A stretch of 64,000 bases of DNA from Hydrogenoanaerobacterium saccharovorans (lineage in GTDB: Bacteria; Bacillota; Clostridia; Oscillospirales; Ruminococcaceae): contig NZ_RKRD01000001.1 of NCBI RefSeq assembly GCF_003814745.1, positions 124,001-188,000 of the forward strand, in the 5' to 3' direction. Under the pieces are notes generated by a model, which was not told where the DNA came from, ran no database searches, and saw only the letters and a program-made list of their open reading frames with translations. This document shows, in pieces, positions 7,493-16,100 of the stretch; the stretch's first letter is position 1, and each line of letters begins with the position of its first letter. The translations under genes and the position numbers were made by a program.

Positions 7493-8953
7493 CTATAATG
7501 GTAAGCTGAATTGTATAGTAGCACCTTTTTCTAAATTATTTTTGGCAAATATTTTTCCACCGTGAGCTGAAACAATTGCCTTACAAATAGAAAGACCCAA
7601 ACCGTTGCCTCTGTGTTTAGTATCGGACGGTAAATCATCTGAGATAAAGAATAGATCAAAAATTTTATTAATATTTTTGGGATTGATTCCTGTTCCATCA
7701 TCAATAACACAAAACCATACTAGCTTCTTCTCAACATAAACTTTGATAATTATGTCATCCGTTGGGTTTGAATGCTTAATCGCATTATCAACAAGATTAA
7801 TCAGTACCTGAGCAATCAGCTTACCATCCATAGGCACAAAAATAATTTCATCTGGAATATCGACTGATATTTTATTTGCAGTTGCATATTTTGAAAAATA
7901 ATGCAGCACAACACCAATGATTTCTTCTATAGCTTCCGGTTTTTTATTTATATTAAGTGAACCTTCTTGAACTTTTGTTAGGCTTAAAATATTCTCAACC
8001 ATTTGAGTAAGCCACAAAGAACTGTCATGTATACCTTTTGCAAATTCTAAATTTTCTTTCTCTTTTATGTTGTATATTAAAATTTCTGAAGCACCTGAAA
8101 TGCTTGAAAGAGGGCCTCTTATATCATGCGAGATTGCTCTTAGAAGGTTGCTTTTAAATTTTTCGCGTTCTACTTCGTTTTTAACAGATTCTTTTTCTCT
8201 ATACAAACGCTCACGCTCTAAAGCTATAAAAATTTGATTGCATATAGAATTTATTAATGCCTTTTTTTCTTCATCAACTGCAAAATTTTTTGGGAGACAA
8301 AGTATGCCGTACTGATTTATTTGGTTTTTGATATAATAGATTGTTTTACATTCTAATAATAGTTCTATTTGTTCTTTAGAAATCATTTGAGAAGTGATAG
8401 AGCGCTTTTCTTTTACAATATCATATCGGTAAGCGATGTTATCAATAGATGTTAAAAATGTTACTTCACAATCAAATAAAATAGAAATACATTGCAATGA
8501 GATGTTGGCAACATCAGAGATACTCGATGCCTTTGCCAGTGAACTTGAAATTTTAAATAATGTTTGAAATTCTTTTTTATTTCTGTTGGCGGCTTTCGAA
8601 GATTCAATTATTTTACTTGTTAGTGTACTGGTAAGGATAGATGCTAAAAGCATAACGACAAATGTAAGAAAGTAGCTCTTATTATAAACTTTAAATGAAT
8701 AAATAGGTTCTATGAAAAAAAAGTTAAAGCTTAACATAGATAATAAAGAAGCCGAAATTCCATATAAATACCCTTTTGTAAAATTTGAAATAATTAAGAC
8801 AGAGAGAATATAAATAACAACAATATTGGTATCTGAAAAACCTAAATGCTTAAAGATATATGACAAAATAGTAGCAATCGTTAGAATTAATAAAGTTAGT
8901 GTTGATTGGAGTAATATTTTATCTTTATAATTCAAAATCCATTTCACTTCCAC
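7493..8953 (-). CDS. shortened KdpD-like sensor histidine kinase
   Basis: This 486-residue kinase has the four-helix DUF4118 membrane module of KdpD (about 15-115), a GAF-like segment (about 125-250) and a HisKA/HATPase core. The phospho-acceptor is His276 in RAISHDIRGPLSS, with NLVDNAIKH as N box, DDGTGI as G1 and GNGLGLSICK as G2. The N-terminal KdpD sensor and USP domains (about 380 residues in E. coli) are absent, so the USP-based c-di-AMP input known from some KdpDs is missing. The frame opens at GTG 8953 with no clear ribosome site. An internal TTG after GGAAGTG is an alternative start about 6 codons downstream. Confidence 0.85.
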   Translation of the reverse strand: MEVKWILNYKDKILLQSTLTLLILTIATILSYIFKHLGFSDTNIVVIYILSVLIISNFTKGYLYGISASLLSMLSFNFFFIEPIYSFKVYNKSYFLTFVVMLLASILTSTLTSKIIESSKAANRNKKEFQTLFKISSSLAKASSISDVANISLQCISILFDCEVTFLTSIDNIAYRYDIVKEKRSITSQMISKEQIELLLECKTIYYIKNQINQYGILCLPKNFAVDEEKKALINSICNQIFIALERERLYREKESVKNEVEREKFKSNLLRAISHDIRGPLSSISGASEILIYNIKEKENLEFAKGIHDSSLWLTQMVENILSLTKVQEGSLNINKKPEAIEEIIGVVLHYFSKYATANKISVDIPDEIIFVPMDGKLIAQVLINLVDNAIKHSNPTDDIIIKVYVEKKLVWFCVIDDGTGINPKNINKIFDLFFISDDLPSDTKHRGNGLGLSICKAIVSAHGGKIFAKNNLEKGATIQFSLPL

Positions 8954-9227
8954 TGATATTAATTTATAAAATTATAACACATTTATTAACTTTTTTAAAT
9001 GTAACCGTCAAATAATGCCTTCATAAACAAGTCCATTAGAGTTGATCTGACCCTCGAAATACCGTACCATTGGCAAAGTTAGCCCTGCAAAGGTTAAGAA
9101 AAACTGGACATAAAGTTAAATATTTAAGAATTTTGTATTTCAAACGCGTAGGGCTAGCCAGCCTAGAGCAGAGTGAATTCATTTAGTATTATAGTAGGTT
9201 TCAATATATTTGAATATATCCACACGA
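8954..9227. other. intergenic stretch without recognisable genes
   Basis: It holds the promoter region of the kinase gene at its left end, then about 220 bases with frequent stops in all frames. No gene, repeat or RNA is recognisable. Confidence 0.5.
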
Positions 9228-9388
9228 GCATCATCTTCTTCACAAGAATCATCGTTGGCAGCTGCAACAGCAATGCAAGACAAGCAAAGTGATAGTCAAA
9301 ATTGAATTCAACACCAATCATCATAGTTATTCATGTGTTGTTTATAGCCGCTGGAGTTAGTATTGTATATAAGCAGAAAAAGAAATAA
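9228..9388 (+). pseudogene. C-terminal membrane-anchor remnant of a surface protein
   Basis: The frame encodes a Ser-rich stretch (SSSSQESSLAAATAMQD) and an in-frame TGA near 9292. After a one-base slip it gives a hydrophobic helix (TPIIIVIHVLFIAAGVSIVY) and the basic end KQKKK plus stop at 9388. Ser-rich linker, single helix and Lys-rich tail form the usual end of clostridial membrane-anchored surface proteins. Everything upstream is missing, so this is a decayed tail. Confidence 0.5.
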
Positions 9389-9427
9389 ATTGAAGAAAAT
9401 TAAGTCTGTATTATGGTGCTAAATGAG

Positions 9428-9446
9428 TTGCTCATTATGTTTATAC
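9428..9446 (+). repeat. short dispersed repeat, copy 2 (TTGCTCATTATGTTT)
   Basis: It differs at one position from the copies at 761 and 33859, and lies between two pseudogenes. Confidence 0.45.
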
Positions 9447-9454
9447 ATTAGGGC

Positions 9455-9999
9455 GATGTTGACCCTGCTTTTCTGCTGATAGATGCAAAAAAAGAGGAGC
9501 TTAACCGTCGCCGCCCATTAACTAAGGGCGAATTGAAACGTTTGTCTGAGCAGTTCATGGTGGACTTTACTTATAATTCAAATGCTATTGAGGGTAATAT
9601 CCTAACATTAAAAGAAACAGCTCTGGTATTACAAGGCTGACAGTTGACCAAAAACCTCTTAAAGACCACTTAGAGGCTGTGGGACATAAAGATGCAATTT
9701 TATTTATTGAGGACATTGCAAAGAAAGATGTCAAGATTGACGAGTTTATCATTAAGCAAATTCACTCACTGGTGCTACTAAATTCACCTGAAGATAAAGG
9801 CGTTTACCGCAGAATTCCTGTAATGATTATGGGAGCGTTTACTGATCCTGTACAACCATATTTAAAAGATGACAGAACTGATTATAGAAAATACAAACCG
9901 CAAGAAAACAATGCACGATATCGAACGCATTGCAAGATTTCATCTTGAATTTGAGGGTATACACCCATTCATTGATGGAAACGGAAGAACAAAAGTCTA
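9455..9999 (+). pseudogene. frameshifted Fic (Fido) domain protein
   Basis: Three consecutive frames together encode a Fic-family AMP-transferase. 9455-9640 gives the N-terminal part with the inhibitory-helix motif YNSNAIEGN, ending in TGA. Shifted by one base, 9640-9890 gives LTVDQKPLKDHLEAVGHKDA through YRRIPVMIMGAF. A second shift near 9890 gives IERIARFHLEFEGIHPFIDGNGRT, the catalytic Fic motif with its His. Homology stops right after GNGRT (about 9999), so the C-terminal helices are lost as well. Fic proteins AMPylate target proteins and often act as toxins. With two frameshifts and a truncation this copy is dead. Confidence 0.85.
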
Positions 10000-10155
10000 T
10001 ATGTTGACCTCAAGGTTGTTTAGTTTTTAGCACACTCCTCATGGCGGTTTCTTGTTTAATTAATTAGTAAACCGCAGGTCTGTGATTATTGATAAGGCAG
10101 ACTATTTCAAAACACATAAACTACAAACCAAAAGCGGTTTATGACAAATAAAAAC

Positions 10156-10179
10156 AGAGGGTGGCAACACCCACCCTCT
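10156..10179 (+). terminator. hairpin before the tRNA-like gene
   Basis: AGAGGGTGG (10156-10164) pairs perfectly with CCACCCTCT (10171-10179) around a 6-base loop. The following TTATATAT is only weakly T-rich, so termination may be inefficient. Confidence 0.5.
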
Positions 10180-10186
10180 TATATAT

Positions 10187-10261
10187 GCTATTGTGGCTCA
10201 ATGGCAGAGCAGCAGTATCGTAAACCGCAGGTTGCCCGTTCAACTCGGATTATCAGCTCCA
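10187..10261 (+). tRNA. degenerate tRNA-like gene, anticodon CGT (Thr-like)
   Basis: A full cloverleaf can be drawn: acceptor GCTATTG/TATCAGC, D stem GCTC/GAGC, anticodon stem GCAGT/ACCGC with loop ATCGTAA (U33, anticodon CGU, A37), 5-base variable loop, T stem GCCCG/CGGAT with loop TTCAACT, and encoded CCA. Four pairs are broken: two in the acceptor stem, one in the anticodon stem and one in the T stem. The invariant T-loop, U33 and CCA are all kept. A strong terminator follows within 7 bases. It is probably a tRNA pseudogene, but an expressed odd tRNA is possible. Confidence 0.5.
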
Positions 10262-10267
10262 ATATCA

Positions 10268-10305
10268 GAAATCACCCTAAAAGTCGAAACTTTTAGGGTG
10301 ATTTC
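10268..10305. terminator. strong stem-loop after the tRNA-like gene
   Basis: GAAATCACCCTAAAAGT pairs perfectly over 17 bases with its complement around a CGAA tetraloop. It is placed as an intrinsic terminator directly after the tRNA-like gene. Confidence 0.75.
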
Positions 10306-10351
10306 AATTATGCTTGTTGTGATACAATTGATGGGTGACAGATAGAAAGAA

Positions 10352-10420
10352 AGGAACAGCTCCAATATGATATAATGTTGATAACTACAACAACATTAAT
10401 CAAAAAAGGAGCTGTTCTAA
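10352..10420. repeat. short inverted repeat GGAACAGCTCC / GGAGCTGTTCT
   Basis: An 11-base inverted repeat spans about 65 bases in the gap between the tRNA-like gene and the two-component promoter. It could be an insertion-element remnant or a leftover terminator. No transposase coding remains nearby. Confidence 0.35.
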
Positions 10421-10465
10421 GGACAAAGAGTACAGATTGATGTGAAGACACATACTGACAAATTG

Positions 10466-10474
10466 TGATATAAT
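10466..10474 (+). promoter_or_regulatory. extended -10 promoter of the AgrA/AgrC-like pair
   Basis: TGATATAAT (TGN followed by TATAAT) lies 35 bases before the regulator start codon. A weak AAGACA sits 18 bases upstream as a possible -35. Confidence 0.45.
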
Positions 10475-10508
10475 ATTATAAAATATTTTTTAAACCAAGG
10501 TGAACATT

Positions 10509-11246
10509 ATGCTGAAAATAGCCATCTGCGACGACCAACCACAGGAGCTTGAAGCCATTTGCACTAATTTAAAGGTATATCTTACAGTTAATCCATTGGA
10601 GGCTGAAATTCAAAAATTCACACACCCCGATGAACTGCTGTCAGCGATAGAAAACGAAAACTTTCACATTTACCTATTAGACATCGTTATGCCTATGGTA
10701 AATGGATTAGAGCTTGGATGTCAAATTCGGCGTCTTGACCGTGAGGCGCAAATTATCTACGCCACTACAGAACCGCAATTTGCCCTGCAGGCATATGCGG
10801 CAAGCCCAATCAATTATCTCATTAAACCAATTGACAAACAGCAGCTATTTGATACGCTTACACTGGCAATCTCAAAAATGGACTTAACCGAGGATCAGAC
10901 GTTTACTGTGAAAACCTCCGATAGTCTGCGTGTCATAAATTTATCGGATATCGCCTGCTTTGAATATCGCAGTCACTCTGTTCTGTTCACGCTAAAAAAC
11001 GGCGAGGAATTTTTAAGCCGCACCATTCGAGAGAATTTTTCGGAATATCGCTCTCCAATCTTGAAGGATAGGCATTTTCTGCAATGCCACACTTCTTTTG
11101 TTGTCAATATGCGTCGTGTGGAGCTGTTTTCTAAGGATAGCTTTACACTGTGCGGTGGAAAAATTGTACCCATTGCAGCAAAGCAATATGCTACAGTGCG
11201 AGATACATATATGAACTATCTTATGCAGAAAGGGGCACACAAATGA
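10509..11246 (+). CDS. LytTR-family response regulator (AgrA-like)
   Basis: This 245-residue regulator has a receiver domain (D8 D9 pocket, phospho-acceptor D58 in YLLDIVMP, Lys in LIKPIDK) and a C-terminal LytTR DNA-binding domain (about 138-240; FLQCHTSFVVNMRRV is the conserved LytTR core). AAGGTGA lies 7 bases before ATG 10509, so the GTG at 10500 was rejected as start. Its end overlaps the kinase gene in an ATGA. LytTR regulators bind pairs of 9-base direct repeats about 21 bases apart. Such repeats occur downstream at 13011-13042, before the giant surface-protein gene, which is therefore a likely target. Confidence 0.9.
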   Translation: MLKIAICDDQPQELEAICTNLKVYLTVNPLEAEIQKFTHPDELLSAIENENFHIYLLDIVMPMVNGLELGCQIRRLDREAQIIYATTEPQFALQAYAASPINYLIKPIDKQQLFDTLTLAISKMDLTEDQTFTVKTSDSLRVINLSDIACFEYRSHSVLFTLKNGEEFLSRTIRENFSEYRSPILKDRHFLQCHTSFVVNMRRVELFSKDSFTLCGGKIVPIAAKQYATVRDTYMNYLMQKGAHK

Positions 11247-12529
11247 TTGAACATTTTCCAGACTTTTTAAGAGCGGCTATATCCACCACTGCCAATGTTC
11301 TTTTAATGATAACCCTGTTGCAACCCAAATACTCAAAAAAAGTTACAATACTTACAATGTTGGGAATTCTTGGAGCCGATCTTGGTACAGCTGTTTATTG
11401 TTATCTAAGCGGCAACTTAACTCTACTTGCAAAAATTGACACAATATTGTTTGCTGTTTTGTGCTTTGCAGTACGCCCATTGTTCAAGGACACCTTTATG
11501 CAGTGGCTGTTTTCCTATCTTACAGTGCAAAACATCAGCGACATTGTCATCATATTAAGCTTTACCATTTCAAGAAAATTGCCATATCCTGTCTATGCAA
11601 ACTCCATCCTACGATTTCTCCTGTTTGGCGCTTTTTTGCTGATTTTATTACGCTATGTTCGCCCACTGTATCGGCAGGCGGTGGAACATTGGACAGCATA
11701 TTTTGCTATAGCATTGGGGGTTTATATTACCTTTACTTACTATGTTTTGTTGTCTGACAATATTGTGGCTACACTGACCGAAGAGGCAATTCCTCTGCTT
11801 TTGGTAATATTGATTGGTCTTGCCGCATATGGCTCTATTTTTATCTCTCTTAAAGATCTGCAAAGAGAGTTTAGAATAAAAGATGAAAACCAAAAAATGC
11901 AAACAGAGCGAGAATATTTGAAATTGGCGGCAGATAATATGTCCCAGAGGCTTAAGCTTATGGATGAGGTTTCTGTGCAAAACAGCCGTGCCACCCATGA
12001 CCGACGCCATTTTAACAATGTGCTGTTGGAGCTTTTAAAGCAAGGAAAATGTGATGAAGCGGTTGAGCTGCTAAAAAATCAAAATCAAGTTGTGCCCAAA
12101 ATAATTAAGGTTTACTGCGAAAATCCAATTGTCAATGCAGCTATTTGCCATTATGCAGGCATCGCAGAACAGAGTGGCATTAAAACCGAAATCGAACTTG
12201 ATATTCCAAGCTACATCACGCTGGATTCCTTGGAGCTTTGTTTGGCAGTTTCAAATCTGTTAGAAAATGCGATACAAGCTTGCAAGAGACTTGAAAATAC
12301 AAAGCTTTGCTATATTCGCTTTACCTGCCGTAATGTTGGACGACTGCTTTTAGAAATAGAAAATACTTGCCATAAGAATACCGTCCTTGATAAAAACGGC
12401 TATCCCATTGCCCACGAAGATGGTCACGGAATTGGAAGCAAAAGCGTCAGTGCCTTTGCAAAAAAATATGATGGTGAACTGATGTATAGCATCGAAAACG
12501 GAAATTTTCGAGTTCGGCTGTTGGTGTGA
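11243..12529 (+). CDS. AgrC-like sensor histidine kinase (GHKL type)
   Basis: This 428-residue protein has about six membrane helices (residues 10-205), a short coiled linker (about 205-250, rich in Lys/Glu), then a kinase core. The core holds the phospho-acceptor His252 in THDRRHFNNVLLELL, an N box NLLENAIQAC, and a GHKL-type ATPase end GHGIGSKSVSAFAKKYDGE. This is the plan of AgrC/ComD peptide-pheromone receptors. ATG 11243 overlaps the regulator stop (ATGA), with GGGG upstream. No agrB/agrD processing genes are seen in the window, so the ligand is unknown. A terminator follows at 12573. Confidence 0.88.
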   Translation: MIEHFPDFLRAAISTTANVLLMITLLQPKYSKKVTILTMLGILGADLGTAVYCYLSGNLTLLAKIDTILFAVLCFAVRPLFKDTFMQWLFSYLTVQNISDIVIILSFTISRKLPYPVYANSILRFLLFGAFLLILLRYVRPLYRQAVEHWTAYFAIALGVYITFTYYVLLSDNIVATLTEEAIPLLLVILIGLAAYGSIFISLKDLQREFRIKDENQKMQTEREYLKLAADNMSQRLKLMDEVSVQNSRATHDRRHFNNVLLELLKQGKCDEAVELLKNQNQVVPKIIKVYCENPIVNAAICHYAGIAEQSGIKTEIELDIPSYITLDSLELCLAVSNLLENAIQACKRLENTKLCYIRFTCRNVGRLLLEIENTCHKNTVLDKNGYPIAHEDGHGIGSKSVSAFAKKYDGELMYSIENGNFRVRLLV

Positions 12530-12540
12530 TAACAGAAAAG

Positions 12541-12660
12541 TTTTGTTTGTGAACAGCGAAATTTAAGATAATATGAGTCTTTTAAGTGTAAAGGCTCATT
12601 TTTTTATTTTTTATGGTATTTTATTGAGAGAAATTTATATAAAATATGTGTATCAAAGAG
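12541..12660 (+). repeat. duplicated regulatory cassette, copy 1
   Basis: About 100 bases running from GCGAAATTTAAGATAATAT through the hairpin and T-run into an ATG-less AT-rich tail resemble 12988-13110 in the same order. The shared core is CTTTTAAGTGTAAA. Copy 1 lies just after the kinase gene; copy 2 lies just before the giant gene. Confidence 0.6.
12573..12610 (+). terminator. terminator of the AgrA/AgrC-like operon
   Basis: ATGAGTCTTT pairs with AAAGGCTCAT (one G-T pair) around loop TAAGTGT, followed by a run of seven T. The loop contains the TTTTAAGTGTAAA word that recurs at 13011 and 13032. Confidence 0.8.
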
Positions 12661-12910
12661 CGTAATAGAATGAAAAACCACTGGCATGAGGACAGCCCTC
12701 TTGCTGCCCCCAATACCGAGGGCAACGTGTGGTCAAAGCAGGTTTGCACTGCCTTTGAGCCGAGAGCCGATACCCCTAAAGGTCTTAGTCAGTGCTGGTA
12801 CTGATTCGCCGATTTTCATTTGGAACAAGCCCCGCTCACTGGATGTGGGAGTGTCCTACTGGCAAAAAAATATTAAAATAGGAGATGAAGGTATGAAAAA
12901 CCAATTTTAA
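12661..12910 (+). other. remnant coding-like stretch between the regulatory cassettes
   Basis: The DNA is more GC-rich than its surroundings and has short open frames: 45 codons from ATG 12670 (MKNHWHEDSPLAAPNTEGN...) and about 74 codons from 12686 (SPIFIWNKPRSLDV...). An SD-like AGGAGATGAAGGT precedes an ATG at 12893 that stops after five codons. I recognise no family. It reads like the decayed remains of one or more small genes between two copies of a regulatory cassette. Confidence 0.35.
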
Positions 12911-13010
12911 GCATTTTACTCAAGATATGTATAAATGCCAGCGGTATAGGCGTAAAATGAAAATAGTAGAAATTTATTTGTCAAGAGCGAATTTTAAGTA
13001 AATATAGTTT

Positions 13011-13045
13011 TTTAAGTGTAAAAATGGGTCTTTTAAGTGTAAAAG
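13011..13045 (-). promoter_or_regulatory. candidate LytTR-type direct repeats upstream of the giant gene
   Basis: TTTTAAGTGTAAAA occurs at 13011 and 13032, exactly 21 bases apart; a partial copy lies at 12993. On the minus strand each reads ACACTTAAA, close to the LytTR half-site pattern ACANTTNAG of ComE/AgrA-type regulators, whose half-sites are also about two helical turns apart. The match and the adjacent LytTR regulator suggest an operator. The downstream copy is also inside a terminator hairpin. Confidence 0.45.
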
Positions 13046-13058
13046 CCCATTTTTTTCT
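13021..13058 (+). terminator. hairpin with T-run upstream of the giant gene
   Basis: AAAAATGGG-CTTTT pairs with AAAAG-CCCATTTTT with one bulged T, loop AAGTGT, followed by a T-rich run. It lies 125 bases before the giant gene's start. It either insulates that gene from upstream transcription or attenuates its leader. Confidence 0.65.
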
Positions 13059-13182
13059 TTTTTTATGCTAATCTGTGAGCAAAAAATTGTAAAGCTTTTT
13101 ATATAAGATTGATATTTACTGCAGGAGAAAGAAAATTTTAGATTGATAAAAATAATTGAAAGAAAAAGAAGAAGGACAGCTT

Positions 13183-16100
13183 ATGTTGAAACTTAAAAAG
13201 GTAATTGCGTTTCTGATGGCACTCACTTTTTTTTGCACCGAAAGCCTATTTCTCGTGTCCGCCTATATAGGAAGTGAGTCAAATGTATCTGATCAATCGG
13301 AATCAGCTGCGGGGCAAGCGAAAACTTCATCAAATTATATTGATGGCGAAGAAGTAAAGATTGATGGAAAAACCTATTGTCTATTTAGCAATCTTGCAAA
13401 AGGTGAGAAGCTGGAAGACGATGGGGTGCAAAGCGAAGCATTTCCAGAGATAGACGCTGCGCTTGAGGCACGTATTCAAGCACTTACAGACGACTTCACA
13501 AATATTATCGGTGCGCTTTCCATACACCAGCCGGAGGATATTTTTGTGGATTTCGGTACCCCCGTTACAGAGTTCGTTTTGCCCAAATATCTGACAGCGG
13601 AGGATGCGGAAGGCCGTGAAGTGGTACTTATGGTACAGGAATGGAAGCAGCTTGACAGTAAGCAGTCTGAAGCCAGTTCTTCTAATACCAGCTCCTCTGA
13701 GACGAGTTCTTCCAATGCAAGTTCCTCCGAAGCGAGTTCTTCTATTACCAGCTCTTCTGAGACGAGTTCTTCCAATGCAAGTTCCTCTGAAGCGAGTTCT
13801 TCTATTATCAGTTCTTCTGAGACGAGTTCATCCAATGCAAGTTCCTCCGAAGCGAGTTCTTCTATTATTAGCTCTTCTGAGACGAGTTCATCCAATGCAA
13901 GTTCCTCCGAAGCGAGTAGCAGCAGTACCGCCTCGCAATCGGAGCAAAAAACCACCAACACGGTACAGTCTGGCGTAATCCAGCTGCCTAATAAGACAGA
14001 AGCGCTTACGAACACCGAAGATGAAACAGCGAAGGAACAAATTTACACGTTTATTCCGATACTGGAAAAATGCGTGTATGAAATTGATTCCACAAGTATG
14101 CCGGTGCTGACTGTGCATGCGGTGGCTACTCCCACTGAGCAAAGCGCAAGCCGCGTAAGGTTGGCAAGCTTTGAAGCAAATTTCTTAGGGTACGATCTTG
14201 GTGACAGCAGTTCGGCCATGCAGTTTGCATATGACACCAAATCAAATGCCATGGGGATTCAGTACCGCACGGGGACAGGAGAATACAATTCTTTGTTTAG
14301 AGATATCGATCTCTATGACACACGCATCGGCATGCAGACCAATTTTATAGCGTCTGGCTTTGCCTTGAGCTATAAAAATTCCAGCGGAAAGCTGATTGAT
14401 ATCCGTACGCCGTGTGCTACCACCGCCATTGAAAACAAGAACCGTGTGTATTTTCCAGACCCGGGTTTAAAAACAGCAATTGACGACAATACCTACCTGA
14501 TTGCGTGGAACTTTGGCGACTTCCGATTGGACATCCTTTATCACTACATCAACGGCAGCCGTTCCTTTTCAAAGGAATACCGGCTTCAGGCTCATACAAA
14601 AATGGAGAATATTCAGTTGATGGAATGCATGGATACCAACAATTCCGCCCAGTATTGGAACCAGAATATCTATCGCGCCTATGTCGGCGACTGTGTATTT
14701 TCCATTTTGCCCGTGACGCCTATTTTCGCCTATCAAGGCGGATTACTGGGAGATTATTTCTTTAAAGTGTTTACCGCCTATACCCCAGATAAGACGTTTG
14801 CCAATTCCATGGGGAATGGCTCCGCATTTGGACTGAAATGGATTACAAGCACGCTTTCCAGCGGCAGCACAGCCACCTACAAATATAACGGCTTTGTTTC
14901 CACCGGAGACGGCGCGCAGGATATTTCCGTGTTGTCGCCTGCCATGCAGGAAATTGACACAACAGAAGCAGCAAAGACGGCCATGTTCAATTTTGACATC
15001 GTCAATTTGTCATCTGTCTCAAGAACACTAAGTCTATCTGCCTCAACCGATTCAAGCTCAGTTAAGGTCAACGTAGGTACCTCCCAAGTAACCGTCGCCC
15101 CCGGCGGGTGCACCACAGTAATGGTTCAGGCGACGGCACCGAAGAGTTCGCCCACGCATAAGGCAAATATTTATTTGAAAGCGAGCGACGGCAGCGTCTC
15201 GGGGCAGGGCGTCGCGTCCTTAAGCGTCAAGACTGTCACGATTGGGAAAAACGAAGCCCCTGATCTTACCCTGAGCGTGCTCTCGGAAAACCAGCCCTTT
15301 ATGGATTATGACTCGGATTATCTATATAACCTTTATGTAGATGAGTTCCCAGCCACCCTGATACTCACCGCGACCGACAAAGAGGGGTTGGTCGTCAACA
15401 ACAATGGGTTTTCATCAAAAGACAATACAAAGCTCTACCCCACCACAATCACAGGCAAGGAGCCGGCGGGCTCCGCAAGCCCCACAAAAATTATTTACAG
15501 CATCACAGTAGACAAGCCCACGACTTCCCCGCTGGACCTGAGAATTGAGGACATCAAGGTGCTGGATAGTGCGGGCAGCAAATGGATTTGGTGGGAGGCG
15601 GGTTACTATCTCAACGTCAAGCTCAAAGAGAAAAACCCGCCCACTGCGCGCGGCTTGTGGTATCAATCCCCCAACCCTGGTCAGGGATATCCTCCCAATT
15701 CGTGGTTCATCATGATGGGTTCGATGAACACTTCCAATCCGCCCAGCGGGTATGGCCGCGTGATGGTTGACGGTCTAAAGGACGATTCATCCGTCAGGTT
15801 AGTGCAATATTCCTTCTACAATCGTGGGAGCAGTGAACCCATCAAAACACTGGAGGATTATTCCTTTAGCGGTGTCAATGTGGATTTTGATATTTACGGC
15901 GACGTACGGGCGACCGTATACGACCGGTTTGGCAACACTACTACAACAAGCAGCGAATTCAAACAGGCAGACGGTACTCCCCTTCCGCTTCAGGGGCAGC
16001 TACGCATTGATAAAAGCCCACCCGATATTAAATCGCTGCGGGCGACGAAGGCGCTGGACGGCGGTTTGCCGATTGACCTCAATCAGACCTACAACTATTT

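Larger units (their letters stand above)
12988..13110 (+). repeat. duplicated regulatory cassette, copy 2
   Basis: It begins GCGAATTTTAAGTAAATATAG and parallels 12555-12660, but carries an additional TTTTAAGTGTAAA unit, giving two such units 21 bases apart. The hairpin and T-run are conserved, and the giant gene starts 73 bases beyond. Confidence 0.6.

Noticed and set aside
6787..8953. A complete kdp operon
   Set aside because: Only the regulator pair is Kdp-like; no kdpF, kdpA, kdpB or kdpC coding is found on either strand.
10300..10490. Insertion element between the tRNA-like gene and the two-component pair
   Set aside because: There is one 11-base inverted repeat but no transposase coding and no target duplication. 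Listed only as a short repeat.
12670..12910. Possible AgrD-like signal peptide (short frames near the AgrC/AgrA-like pair, e.g. SPIFIWNKPR)
   Set aside because: No amphipathic leader, no Cys/Ser thiolactone core with the EP..P tail, no agrB gene, and stops break the frames. It is listed only as a remnant.
13672..13926. CRISPR-like direct repeats
   Set aside because: The units are contiguous, 60 bases long and in frame within the giant gene; there are no spacers. They encode a Ser-rich linker.
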